From: Forficula auricularia
Lineage: Eukaryota; Arthropoda; Insecta; Dermaptera; Forficulidae
Direction: 5' to 3'
DNA length: 64,000 nucleotides
Assembly (NCBI GenBank): GCA_024734495.1
Contig: JALMQS010000009.1
Location: 434,001-498,000 of the forward strand
Shown one piece after another: positions 44,690 through 54,347 of this stretch. Numbering within the stretch: position 1 is the first letter of the stretch; each line of letters starts with the position of its first letter. The notes beneath the pieces were generated by a model. That model did not search any database. It saw only the letters and a list, made by a program, of their open reading frames with translations, and was not told the origin of the DNA. The position numbers and the translations under genes were made by a program.

Positions 44690-45560
44690 GAATTAGGTGT
44701 CACCTTAGATTCTGACCTTTCTTGGAATGACCATATTATCTCTGTAGCAAAAGCTGCAGCATGTTTCTTTTCCTGACCAAACACTTTTTCACCTCCACTC
44801 AACTTCTTATCTTATACAAGGCTCAAATTCGCCCCTGTCTCAAATATTGCTCCTATTTGTGGAGAGGAGCCTCCAAGCATTCTCTTGCTAGAGGCGGGCT
44901 ATCAGACTGATAGGAGATCCAGCATTAAATGACACTCTTCACTCTCTAGCTCATCGTTTCTCAACCTTTTTTGGTCCGCAGACCAATAAAATTTGTAAAA
45001 AAAATTCTCGGACCAGTGATATTTTTTGAACAACAAAATTTTACTCGGTATTAAAGAACTACTACATAAGTTAATTGTAACATTTTTATTATCATTTACT
45101 TACAATAATATTTAAATGTAAAGATATGTAATTATATATATATGCGGACTAGTAAAATTTCTCCGTGGACCAGCGGTTGAGAATAGCTGCTCTAGCTCAT
45201 CTTAGATCTGTCTCCGCCCTTTCACCTTTTTTATAGATATTACCATGGCTTTTATTCTGAATTGATAAAATGAATAATCCCTCATAAGGCTTCATTTTTT
45301 GCGAAATGGACGATTTTCTAGGACTCAACACCCCTACACGCTTAAATTGGATACTAACCAAATGAACGCATTCGCCAACTCATTTATCCCTATGACATCT
45401 AAAGACTGGAACTATCTTCCTCAGACCATCTTCCCAGCAACAACTTCCAAATCCCTAAATCTCTTCTTATTTCCAAGTTACAAGGGTCCACTGCGGATTT
45501 CAGAGGTTGAACCTTATCGGTTCAACTTCTTGTATCAGTATCATTATAAAAAAAATTATG
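44690..45560 (+). pseudogene. LINE reverse-transcriptase C-terminal region, split by a hAT MITE
   Basis: The plus frame starts GVTLDSDLSWNDHIISVAKA, then TSTQLLILYKAQIRPCLKYC, SYLWRGASKHSLA. It continues after the MITE with RSVSALSLF-like sequence and NAFANSFIPMTSKDWNYLP to a 3' tail near 45560. These are the post-RT blocks of jockey/CR1-like ORF2. There are at least one stop (TTTCTTTTCCTGACC) and deletions. It is the best-preserved of the four fragments of this family in the window. Confidence 0.82.
44952..45189. mobile_element. hAT MITE, TSD CTCTAGCT
   Basis: Ends CATCGTTTCTCAACC and GGTTGAGAATAGCTG are inverted. Identical duplications CTCTAGCT lie at 44944-44951 and 45190-45197. Internal GGACCAG and GTCCGCAGACC motifs match the outer hAT at 59897-62730, so both belong to one family. 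238 bp, non-coding. Confidence 0.93.
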
Positions 45561-45679
45561 GAATATTTTTATATTTTTTTTGTTAAGTCACTTCTGAATG
45601 TCTTCATGTAAAAAATCCCATAAAAATGGTCACTTTGGGGCTCTATCACATTGTCATTTTAAAGTGATTTAAAAATCAA

Positions 45680-46320
45680 CTGGTTTGTTCACATTTTCAT
45701 TTATTTGAAGTCATCGCGACACTACTAATTTGCACCCCCTTCCTTTTTTTCGTTTTTTTATTTTCTCAAAAACAAATAAAACGATTTTTTTAAAAATTAG
45801 TGTATTTATCAAATGTCACGAGTTAATAGTTCTGTCAAATTTTTAATGCCATTGAATTAAAGGAAGGGGTTGTAATTTGAGAGTATCGTAAAATAAATAT
45901 TTTAATCGTTCATATCTCGTCTTCGGAAAGTCGCAGAGCCTTGAAATTTGAAACTTAAGCTATCTAGAGGCTACAAGAAGTATAATAAGATTTTGGCTCA
46001 AATAGAAAAACCGGAAATTGACGTTTACGTACGTAAGAATTTACCCCCCCTGCGTTTTGCAACCACAAGTCTCAGAGCTACGAAATTTGAAACTTAACCT
46101 TGATATAGGCTAGAAGGATACATCAAGCTTTTGGTTGAAATTGGTAGACCGGAAGTAGACATTTACATGAAAGATTTTTTTTTTTTTTTTGATTTTCTCA
46201 AAAACGGCTCTAACGAATTTTTTAAAAATTAGTTTATTTATTAAGTGTCATGAGTTATTTGTTGTGTCAAATTTTTAATCCTATTGAAATAAAGGAAGGG
46301 GATGTAAAGTGGGAGTGCCG
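45680..46320. repeat. Dispersed repeat with internal duplication
   Basis: The stretch with TTTTCTCAAAAAC, AAAAATTAGT, TCATGAGTTA and TTGAA(T)TAAAGGAAGGGG occurs twice (about 45762-45870 and 46190-46305). Between them lies sequence shared with 36970-37125. Non-coding. Confidence 0.65.
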
Positions 46321-46329
46321 CGGCGCGCC

Positions 46330-46515
46330 GCATAGTTTTTTCGATGTTCACTCTATAAGGCTTACTTGTGGAGAAAAACGCCATGGTTTCTCTCTCAATT
46401 TTTTTTTTTTTTTTTTATCAAAATAGTTTCAGCCATTTTTGATATATTTCGAAAAACTAAATCAAACAAACCCCTTTTTTCCTGCACGTTTACAATACTT
46501 GACCATACCCGGTAA
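46330..46515. repeat. Inverted fragment of the 57975-58575 family
   Basis: The reverse complement matches 57978-58150 (ACCATACAGGGTATGGTCAAG and the TTCGAAATATATCAAAAATGG-like block). It is a truncated scrap of the 22900-type element family. Confidence 0.65.
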
Positions 46516-46671
46516 AATAAAAAAATACACAAGCCATAAATGATTTTTTATTAAATTATTCTTATGGCCCATTTTATATAAATTGACTATAAGTTTGTAA
46601 TAAAAATTCCTTTAGTGCATTTAGTTGTTATTTGATTAAAATCCAAGATGGTTATAAGCAAGTCCATACTA

Positions 46672-47172
46672 CACTGAAGTGCAAAAAATTCGACCCACCA
46701 ATAAAAACTTTATTAAATAGTAAATCATTTTTAATTTTTTTACAAGGAACCATACATTATTGAAATTATTGCTTATTGCAAGTGTAATTGCCACTTGTTG
46801 TTGACTTAGCCCTTGATTAATTAGGCACACAATTTGAACTGCTTTAACTTCAGAAATATCCATTTTCTATATTTTATCTTTCTATCAATGATGCTTAGTT
46901 CGAAATTATTCATTTAATTTTCATTTGATCTTTATTAAAACTTGATTTAAATTAAATTTATATTGAAAAATTGTGATAATTTGTAATTGTATATTTTCAT
47001 TTAATTTAACTTATTTTTTTTTATAAAATTCAAACATTATCAACAATATTTATTGAATATGTTAGTTTAAGAGTTAATGGAACAAATTATATTAATATTT
47101 GAAAAAATATTAAAAATAATTTTTTATTTAATAACGTTTTTATTAGTGGGTCGATTATTTTGCACCGTAGTG
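46672..47172. mobile_element. Internally deleted Tc1-like MITE
   Basis: Ends CACTGAAGTGCAAAAAATTC and GATTATTTTGCACCGTAGTG are inverted repeats with GACCCACCAATAAAAAC just inside, flanked by TA at 46670-46671 and 47173-47174. On the minus strand from 46863 it keeps the transposase start MDISEVKAVQIVCLINQGLS (first HTH), then loses frame. 501 bp; most of the gene is deleted. Confidence 0.9.
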
Positions 47173-47284
47173 TAGTAAAATTTCTTTAAATCCTTAAGGC
47201 GTGGTAAAGTGGCATATGTATATATTTTTTTTTATTAAGAAAGAATCTAAATTTAAGATCAAAATTCAAAGATTTTACTAGAAA

Positions 47285-47410
47285 ATAATTTTATATTGCT
47301 AATCAGAGGGATTCATCCCCACAGGAATTGAACCCAAGAACCAACATGCTTTCCGGGCAGTTAGTCTATCACTTGAAACAAACCTCTCTGACTCGCAATA
47401 CATAAGAAAA
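47285..47410 (-). mobile_element. Decayed tRNA-like SINE (family 4)
   Basis: Minus-strand GGGTTCAATTCCTGTGGGG (B box) and AGTGATAGACTAACTGCCC (remnant A box), with AGAGGTTTG/CAGAGGGATTCATCCCC arms like those at 40056-40850. Diverged and probably inactive. Confidence 0.65.
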
Positions 47411-47419
47411 GGTAAAATA

Positions 47420-48540
47420 CTTTCTTTTTTTCATTTTTTTTCTTATTAAATAAACAGAAAAAGAAATAAAAAAGAAATAAAGTAAAAAAAGAAGAGGACG
47501 TAAAATATTATGGGTTCGAATTATAATATAGTGTTTAAATGATTTATTATACCCTTTATAAATTATTACTAATTATGGGTATTGATTATTGGTATTTTTT
47601 TACAAGAGCTGAACGGCTATATAACCTCTTCGATAGTAGCTCTAGGTAAGCTACCAATGACTACCTACTTTATTATTTCTCTTAAAAGTAATGTAAAATA
47701 TATTGTTAAAATAAAGTTCTATTATACTTGAGACTACTGAAGTTTAACTACGTAATTACCACCCCATTACCCTAGAAGAAAATTATTATTAATTACCCTC
47801 ATGGTTTAACAAATTTTTAAACTCTTGTTTGGCTCATTTTTTCAATTCTTTTCGCAGTAACCACCAATAATCATATGAGTATTAAAATATATTTTGACCA
47901 GCTTGTAATTTCTATGTGATGAAAGCTTTTTCCTTTACCATACATGGTATGGTCAAGTATTGTAATCGGGCATGAAAAAAAGTGTTTTTTTTTTATAATA
48001 ATATTTATCCCTCTTAAAATTACCTTTATGAACCACTCCAAAAATCCGGAAGTGATACAAAGGGTCTCTCCTTACCTCTCATTTTCGGATTTTTTTAAGA
48101 AAATAAAGTTTTGCTTTTCAAGAAATTTTAATTCATTCTAATAGTATATTATATAAATAGCTCGAATATAAAATTTATTTTTATGTCTCTCCTAAAAATT
48201 AAATTTATGAACCTACTACAAAAATCCTGAAGTGATATATAGGGTCCTCACTTACCTCTCATATGAAATTCACTGATTAAAGGGTTTGTGGGCTGACATT
48301 CGATCTGTCAGGGTTTCATTTTCGGCTAAGTTTAATTTGATGGGTTTTTATTGTGATTAGTTACAGTTAATATAAAATAATATTTATTTTATTAATTGCA
48401 TCTAAATATTATTTTGATAAAACCGATCGTTCTTCCGAGCGCCCCTGTTTATCTGCAACCAGCAACACTGAGTTTTTATTCATTTTTCTCTTAATTGGAT
48501 CGGAGCATTTCAAAACATGACTTTTTTCTATTTTTATTCA
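47420..48540. other. No gene; repeat pieces at 47935-48270
   Basis: ACCATACATGGTATGGTCAAG at ~47937 is the 57975-family motif. Two related stretches (~48020-48085 and ~48195-48265) share AAAAATCC(G/T)GAAGTGATA and CTTACCTCTCAT, a local duplication. No gene. Confidence 0.5.
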
Positions 48541-48543
48541 AAA

Positions 48544-48580
48544 CTAGCTGCAAGGCCCGCATTCGGCGGGCCTCTTATTC
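48544..48580 (-). repeat. HINE 3' terminus, solo
   Basis: ACTAGCTGCAAGGCCCGCATTCGGCGGGCC is the reverse complement of the HINE 3' end (hairpin GCCCGCC..GGCGGGC, terminal CTAGT). No matching 5' end was identified downstream. Confidence 0.65.
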
Positions 48581-48584
48581 ATAA

Positions 48585-50095
48585 TTCTATTCTTTAAATT
48601 ACTGGAATGATAGATAGAAATGGAGAATATATTTTTGATATTTTTTTAAGAATAGACTTAGCTTATTTTTACAGTCGTTTTAATAATAGTTCAATAATTT
48701 ATTGTTAAAGAAGGGATTTGAATTTTTATGTTTTTCACAATAGGTTCATTTACTATATATGATTCCCATCGACTCATCTTCTCTTACCATATCAGATGTA
48801 TAATCAATATTTTTCTGGTTAACTCATCTTTAGGAGTACATTAGTCTTTTTTTTAATTAATTAAATTAATTACAAAAAACATTAAAGAACCTATTGACTC
48901 CTGAAAATGGGTAAACAGCCTGAAATATGTCGATGTTTATAAAAACTTTTTTAAATCTTTCATCTTTGTGAAACATCACATAGTCTTCCCTTAATTTTAA
49001 TTTATATAATGTTTCACTTTAAACTAACACCACTCTTTTAGTTTAATTTAAAAAAATAAATAAAAATGTAATATACTAGAACTATTAGAAACTGTTATTA
49101 ATGATATGTTATGTAATGCTTGAGAAAATGTAAGAATTAAAATTATTTTTTAATTAAAAAATATCCCTCTTTGAAAAAATCTTAGTCACGGATCTGTGTA
49201 TAAATAGCTGTTGTTGAAGGAGAGCTATTAATAATGATAATCATTTAATCATGAGATGTACAGATAAAATAAATTAAAAACTATTCGTGGATTTTTAATA
49301 TTTTTCGAAATATTGGAGGGGAGGCTTCGAACAATTCTCCTTATTCATAAGAGGGGTTTTCGTAGCTAATAGTAAAAGTCACTAATAATTTAAATATTAT
49401 AAATTTTTTCCAAATATTGACAAGAACAAATATTAAATTATGCCACCCATCGAAATAAAACGTCCTAGGCTCCAGGTTATCAAGGATCTTCGGTTAATGT
49501 GCTAAATTTTGTCATAGAGCAGGTATTAATAAAAACAGCACATCTCTGCAAGTTTCACCATTCTTTTTGACCCTCCTCTCCATTTTGAGTTGTTGGTTTT
49601 TATATCATATTTTATTATCATGAGAATTAATTATGTTGGGGAGAGACAAGCAAAGTAAGGTTTTCTAATTTTTTAAACTGACTTGTAATCGATGTATAGA
49701 CATCAAAATTAGTGGTTATCTGGATATATATTTCAACTATCCTTGTACCTAAAATAAATTTTCAATCACCTTAGGAATAAGTTAAGCACGTGAAAAAATT
49801 AAATTTACAAAAATTATCCAAATGGCCACTTAACTTCTAAGTGATATAAGCGGCTTAAACTTAAAAAAACAATTAAATTAAATTAAATTAGAGAACATTT
49901 AATTTAATTTAATTTAATTTATAATGGTCTTGCTATTATTAATGTTGTGGTTTCGCGACGGTGTAAAGAATAAATAATTTTCAACCTTTGGGTTTGTGAT
50001 TGATTGGGAAGGCTTTTGAATATAGTTTAGAAAATAATTTATTTTATTTATAGAAAAGTTACAAAAGCTCACATTTGCCAAAATAATTTGAAAAA
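48585..50095. other. No gene; AT palindrome at 49868-49921
   Basis: AT-rich. At 49868-49921 a TTAAA-type repeat (about four units) is inverted around GAGAACA, giving a simple-repeat hairpin. Nothing else recognised. Confidence 0.45.
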
Positions 50096-50610
50096 ATAAA
50101 CTGCAACGGATCGTTGGTAAACTTTATCCAAATTCATTTGAAATATTAATATGTTTATCCCTTTATTATTAATCAGATAACACTTGCTATTTCCAGTCCA
50201 TGTTGACTTAAATTCAAAAATAGTGATCGATTCTCCACTAATACTCGAGGAATAACCATTTGGATTTTAAGCGTTTCGGTTATGTTGGTAACCATTGCTG
50301 AAGACATGGAGGAATCGAGTTAAAATCAAAAATAACAATCGATTCTTATCTAATACTTGAGGAATAACAATTCTACATTGGATTTTTAAGGTTTCGATTA
50401 TTATTGGTAACCATTGCTGAAGACATGGATGAATCGACTTAAAATCAAAAATAACAATCGATTCCTATCTAATACTAGAGAAATAAACTTATTGCATTCC
50501 ATTTTTTTATATTTTGACTATTATGGCAACCTCTACTGAAAACGTGGAAGAATCGACTTAAAATCAAAAAGACTAAATTCTTTTTTGGCAAACAACTCAA
50601 CTTGAGCTTA
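50096..50610 (+). repeat. HINE core plus 119-bp satellite, truncated
   Basis: Begins AATAAACTGCAACGGATCG, then the HINE core, about two satellite units and the diverged terminal unit ending CAACTCAACTTGAG near 50608. Plus-oriented; both outer HINE termini are absent. Confidence 0.82.
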
Positions 50611-50774
50611 ACTAATGTAGAATTTAAAAAGAAACTCATTTCCAGGCAGTGCTACTTGGTAAAGTGCCTTAGGCGCGAAAGAGAAGTTGCGATGGTCTCG
50701 AGGGCCAATACCCTTAATTAATTAATAGGTGGGCAAATCATTAAGAAAATAATAGATATAATATAACAAATAAA

Positions 50775-51500
50775 TGTCGATGACACAATTAAGAGAGAGA
50801 ATCGAGCTGAGGGAGTCGCACAGAGAGTGCGAGCGAAGTCGGTCGCACCAAGCGAGCGGAGACTGTCGCACAAATACAATCGCCAGTGATACACTTGCTA
50901 CGAACTTGCAGAGGCGCCCGTGTCGAGAAAGGCTTGCTTGCGGAAAAACAGCGAGCACGTCTGATATATTTGTCTGAGGGAGTCCTAGAGCCCACTCTAC
51001 GAACGAGAATCTACACCAGCCGGCTACATTGCGTGTACACTACCGTGACCCGCGCATCGAGCACCACGGAACCTGCCGCAGAGGACATACTCCTCCATCT
51101 AATATCTATAAACGAGCTACTCGTCGTGAATACTGCGGAGCCACCAATTTCCCTGTGCTCCAAGGAATACGTTGGAAGGACTCCAATACAATCATCGAAG
51201 GACCGCACCGCCATTCAAGTCAAGGCGACTATAAAGAGCCCGCGTGTTATAGCTAATTAGCTACACACGTAAAGGAAGAATTCCCGCTCACTACCACATC
51301 ATTTATTCAATCCACACATCTTGTATAGCACGAATAAATCATCACATTGTTAATGAAACCTGGTGTCCTGTGAGTAAAATTATTTATATAGATATAAGAA
51401 CCAGGAACATCCCATCCCTCATTGCTCCACGAATCATTTATTCCTTCACATTTATAACATTTATCCACCAACAGGAACAGCTCGCATCAGATCAGCCACC
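50775..51500. other. GC-rich LTR-like segment
   Basis: Composition changes abruptly to GC-richer from ~50775 to ~51290, then AATAAATCATC (polyadenylation-type signal, ~51331) and AACCTGGTGTCCTGTGAG. The pattern suits a long terminal repeat of an LTR retrotransposon. I found no second copy, primer-binding site or TG...CA pair I trust. Overlapping ORFs up to 124 codons on both strands reflect GC content. A host CpG-rich exon or promoter is the alternative. Confidence 0.35.
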
Positions 51501-52138
51501 GAGTTACACTACACCAAACCCACCCTTAATAAATAAATAAGTCGAAGCAGATAAATAATAATTTAACAATACAGAAAAAATATATAATATAAATTAAAAA
51601 TTCCCTTTTATAAAAGAAAAAAACAGTTAATTCAATTTACCTCTCGCCCCTTACACCCCCCCCCCCATCGCGAAGTTCTAGTATCAATGAGCGTGTATGA
51701 ATGTGTGTATACTGTATGAATGTTTGTATGGACGTAGACGAGCCTTAGGCTCCTAGACCGCTTGTTGAATGTATCATAGTATCATAGTATGTGTATGTTA
51801 ATGTACCTATGACTGTTTAAGTTGTGAATGTCGAACAGATTCCTTTAAATAAATGCATCAAAATTTTTGAAAATTTGTTAACTATTTTCAAAGATAAACG
51901 AATAGAGACGAGAGGAGATTAATAGATAAGCTGGGAGTCAAAGTCTCACCCTAGGCACCCCATAATTTGTCAAACTCTGTGACATGAATTTTTAATAAGT
52001 ACAAAACATGATTACACTTATAAATACAAAACAAACCGATCTGATATTTAAATTGAAATTAATAAAAAACAATAAAATAATTAAATTAAATTTAGTTTGG
52101 CTATCAATCAAATGATGAATATAAATATTTTAATAATT
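51501..52138. other. No gene; C-run
   Basis: Contains a C12 run at 51655-51666 and GTATGAATGTGTG-type low complexity at ~51690-51730. No element ends recognised. Confidence 0.4.
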
Positions 52139-52490
52139 AATGTAAAGATTTAAGCATCTTTTTTGAGTTTCTTTTTTGAAAAAAGATCGAATTTTTCAAA
52201 ATTCAACCCAGGTTATTTAACCACAAAAATATTAAGAAAATAATTTATTTTATTTAGGAACGAATCTAAAATTTTAGTAGAAATATTTTACATTGCATAT
52301 CAGAGGGCTTCGTCCCCTCAGGAATCGAACCCAAGCGCTAATTTGCTTGCCGGACAGTTAGCCAAACCCTTAATTCAAATCTCTCTCCGATATAGAACAC
52401 GAAGCCCTCTGATATGCAATGTAAAAATATTTCTACTAAAATCTTAGATTCGTTCCTAAATAAAATAAATTCATTTCTTAATAAACATTT
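52139..52490 (-). mobile_element. tRNA-like SINE (family 4) with partial inverted second copy
   Basis: Minus B box GGGTTCGATTCCTGAGGGG and AAGGGTTTGGCTAACTGTCC (A box) match the cluster at 40056. The right side (~52390-52480) repeats the body in plus orientation, from CGAAGCCCTCTGATATGC, without a head. The whole is therefore an incomplete inverted dimer. The left tail starts TTAATGTAAAGATTTAAGC as at 40062. Confidence 0.82.
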
Positions 52491-52925
52491 TATTCAAACA
52501 TTTTAATATGCTTTTGATAATTTAATTGTTCAAAAGCCGTTTAACTCATTTTTATTTTCCCTTATATATAGTACAGGTCATGAGATGATTGAAATGTACA
52601 GATATTGCATTCTGCTCTCGAGGAATTGACATTATGAATTTTCCATCTCCAACGTTATAAAAGTCACTTTCAATTTGTCACTTCTAGGTGTACGTAATCG
52701 ATACCCTTAAGAGATAAAATCAAATTTAAAACAAAAAATAAACTGATAATAAACTTTACCATACACCTGCCCTCTTTATTATTTTTAATATTTAATAAAA
52801 TAATTTCTAATCATTTACGAAAGAGCCCTCCCTCTTAATTTTGGGCCCATTAGTAATTAATCATATATCTCCTTTTCAATATTGGATTCTTTTTGGGTAA
52901 ATAGATTTCTACTAGTGTTGTTTTA

Positions 52926-52994
52926 GCCCTGCGGGTTGGGCGTAGAATAGACCCGCAGTACTCCCTGCTTGTCGTAAGAGGCGACTAATAGGGA
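52926..52994 (+). other. Structured 5' leader of the RTE element
   Basis: CTGCGGGT (52929-52936) can pair with ACCCGCAG (52951-52958). GCCC (52926-52929) can pair with GGGC (52938-52941), an interleaved, pseudoknot-like order. Downstream, TCCCT (52962-52966) pairs with AGGGA (52990-52994) enclosing GTCG/CGAC (52971-52974, 52982-52985). Non-LTR elements of the R2 and RTE groups are known to carry HDV-like ribozymes at the 5' end. Whether this is one is untested. Confidence 0.4.
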
Positions 52995-54347
52995 AAAGTG
53001 GGTGGGACTTCAGCCTTGATCGGCTTCCCCTCTAGGGGAAAAAAACCGTAAACAAATTATAAATTTGTCCGCCAGGGCAAAAAAGGCCAATATTATTATT
53101 TGAAAATTTTATCATTTTAATAATTTTTTCTCTCCCCCCCCCCCCCCCCATCTCCTTGAACATATGGATATGGAGAGTCATTTTAATAAGGTCGTAGAGA
53201 GTGTATTTGCGAAATTTCGTATAGATCGATCAAACGGTCTAGGACTCATTGATAATAATACTATTTTTTTAATTCCTTTCCTCCCGGCCACAATCATTTT
53301 TGTCCTCGAAAGAAATAATGATTCTCTTTATTTATAGCATCTCCTTTTATAGTCAAATCCATTTGTCTTGTTTTATTTTTTGTTTTTTGTTTTTTTTTTA
53401 GTTTGAACATTTTAATTTTGGTTTCGATTTCAACCAATTTTTGAAATAATGTTATTCTAAGCTTAAAAATTTTATAATATTTTGGATACTTTAAGATGAC
53501 TAAAAGATAAATAGAAAGAATAGAAGAAATAATCAATTAAGCTGTTATTTTTACTCAAAACCTAATACTTTTACTGTCAATCTCAAAGCATGAAGCAAGT
53601 GGAAAATTTATTTTCTGGCAAATATAATGTTTTTTATAAAAATCATGACCCATACTCTATTGGTAAGACGTCATTTCAATAGAAATCATGTGTCCCTTCG
53701 GGACACTTGCAGAGCCCTTTCTATCTGGAGCACTGGAAAAATCGGGAATAAAAAAATTGGGGCGGGGGGCGAAAATGTTCTTGTAACTGCTGAAGTATCC
53801 AACATTTAATTTAGAATATTATTAATATGTTTACCTTAATTTTAGATTTTTGGAATATGTTAAATTATTGGTCCTCGGGAGCTCATTTCTGGTGATGAGT
53901 ACGTGGTTGGCGACCATGGGGTTTTCCGAGCTGGGTCTGACATTGCTTCCACTTACTTATGTCAGGCTCCTTTCTGTTAACTTTCCTATCTGGCCTCCCT
54001 TGGCCAACTCTTGTTTCTTCCGACCCCGACGCTATTAGGTTTTCGAGGGCTAGGGGACTTTTCATCCTTCATCTTCTACTCTTGGTTGGTGACACCTAAA
54101 TTCACCTAGGAGAAGGAATACTCTGATTTCAAAACCAGGGGAGATAGGCCTCTATAGCCCAGTAAGGCAGCCAGTCTAGTGGAAGAAAACCACGAAAGAA
54201 AATTCCTGGTCCTCCAAGTTGGGGGTTTAGCGCAAGGCTAACAACCTTACCTTAGAAAAAATAAATGATGTTTTGAAAACTCGCGATGCCTCGGAAAATA
54301 AAAATGGACAGATTAAACATACACGGACTGGCAAACGAAATAAGGAC

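Noticed and set aside
50886..51260. 124-codon plus ORF and overlapping ORFs on both strands
   Set aside because: Several frames are open at once because the block is GC-rich; no motif and no start context favour a gene.
54273..54347. Start of the RTE protein at 54273
   Set aside because: That codon is TTG; the first in-frame ATG is 54348, directly before the endonuclease motif.
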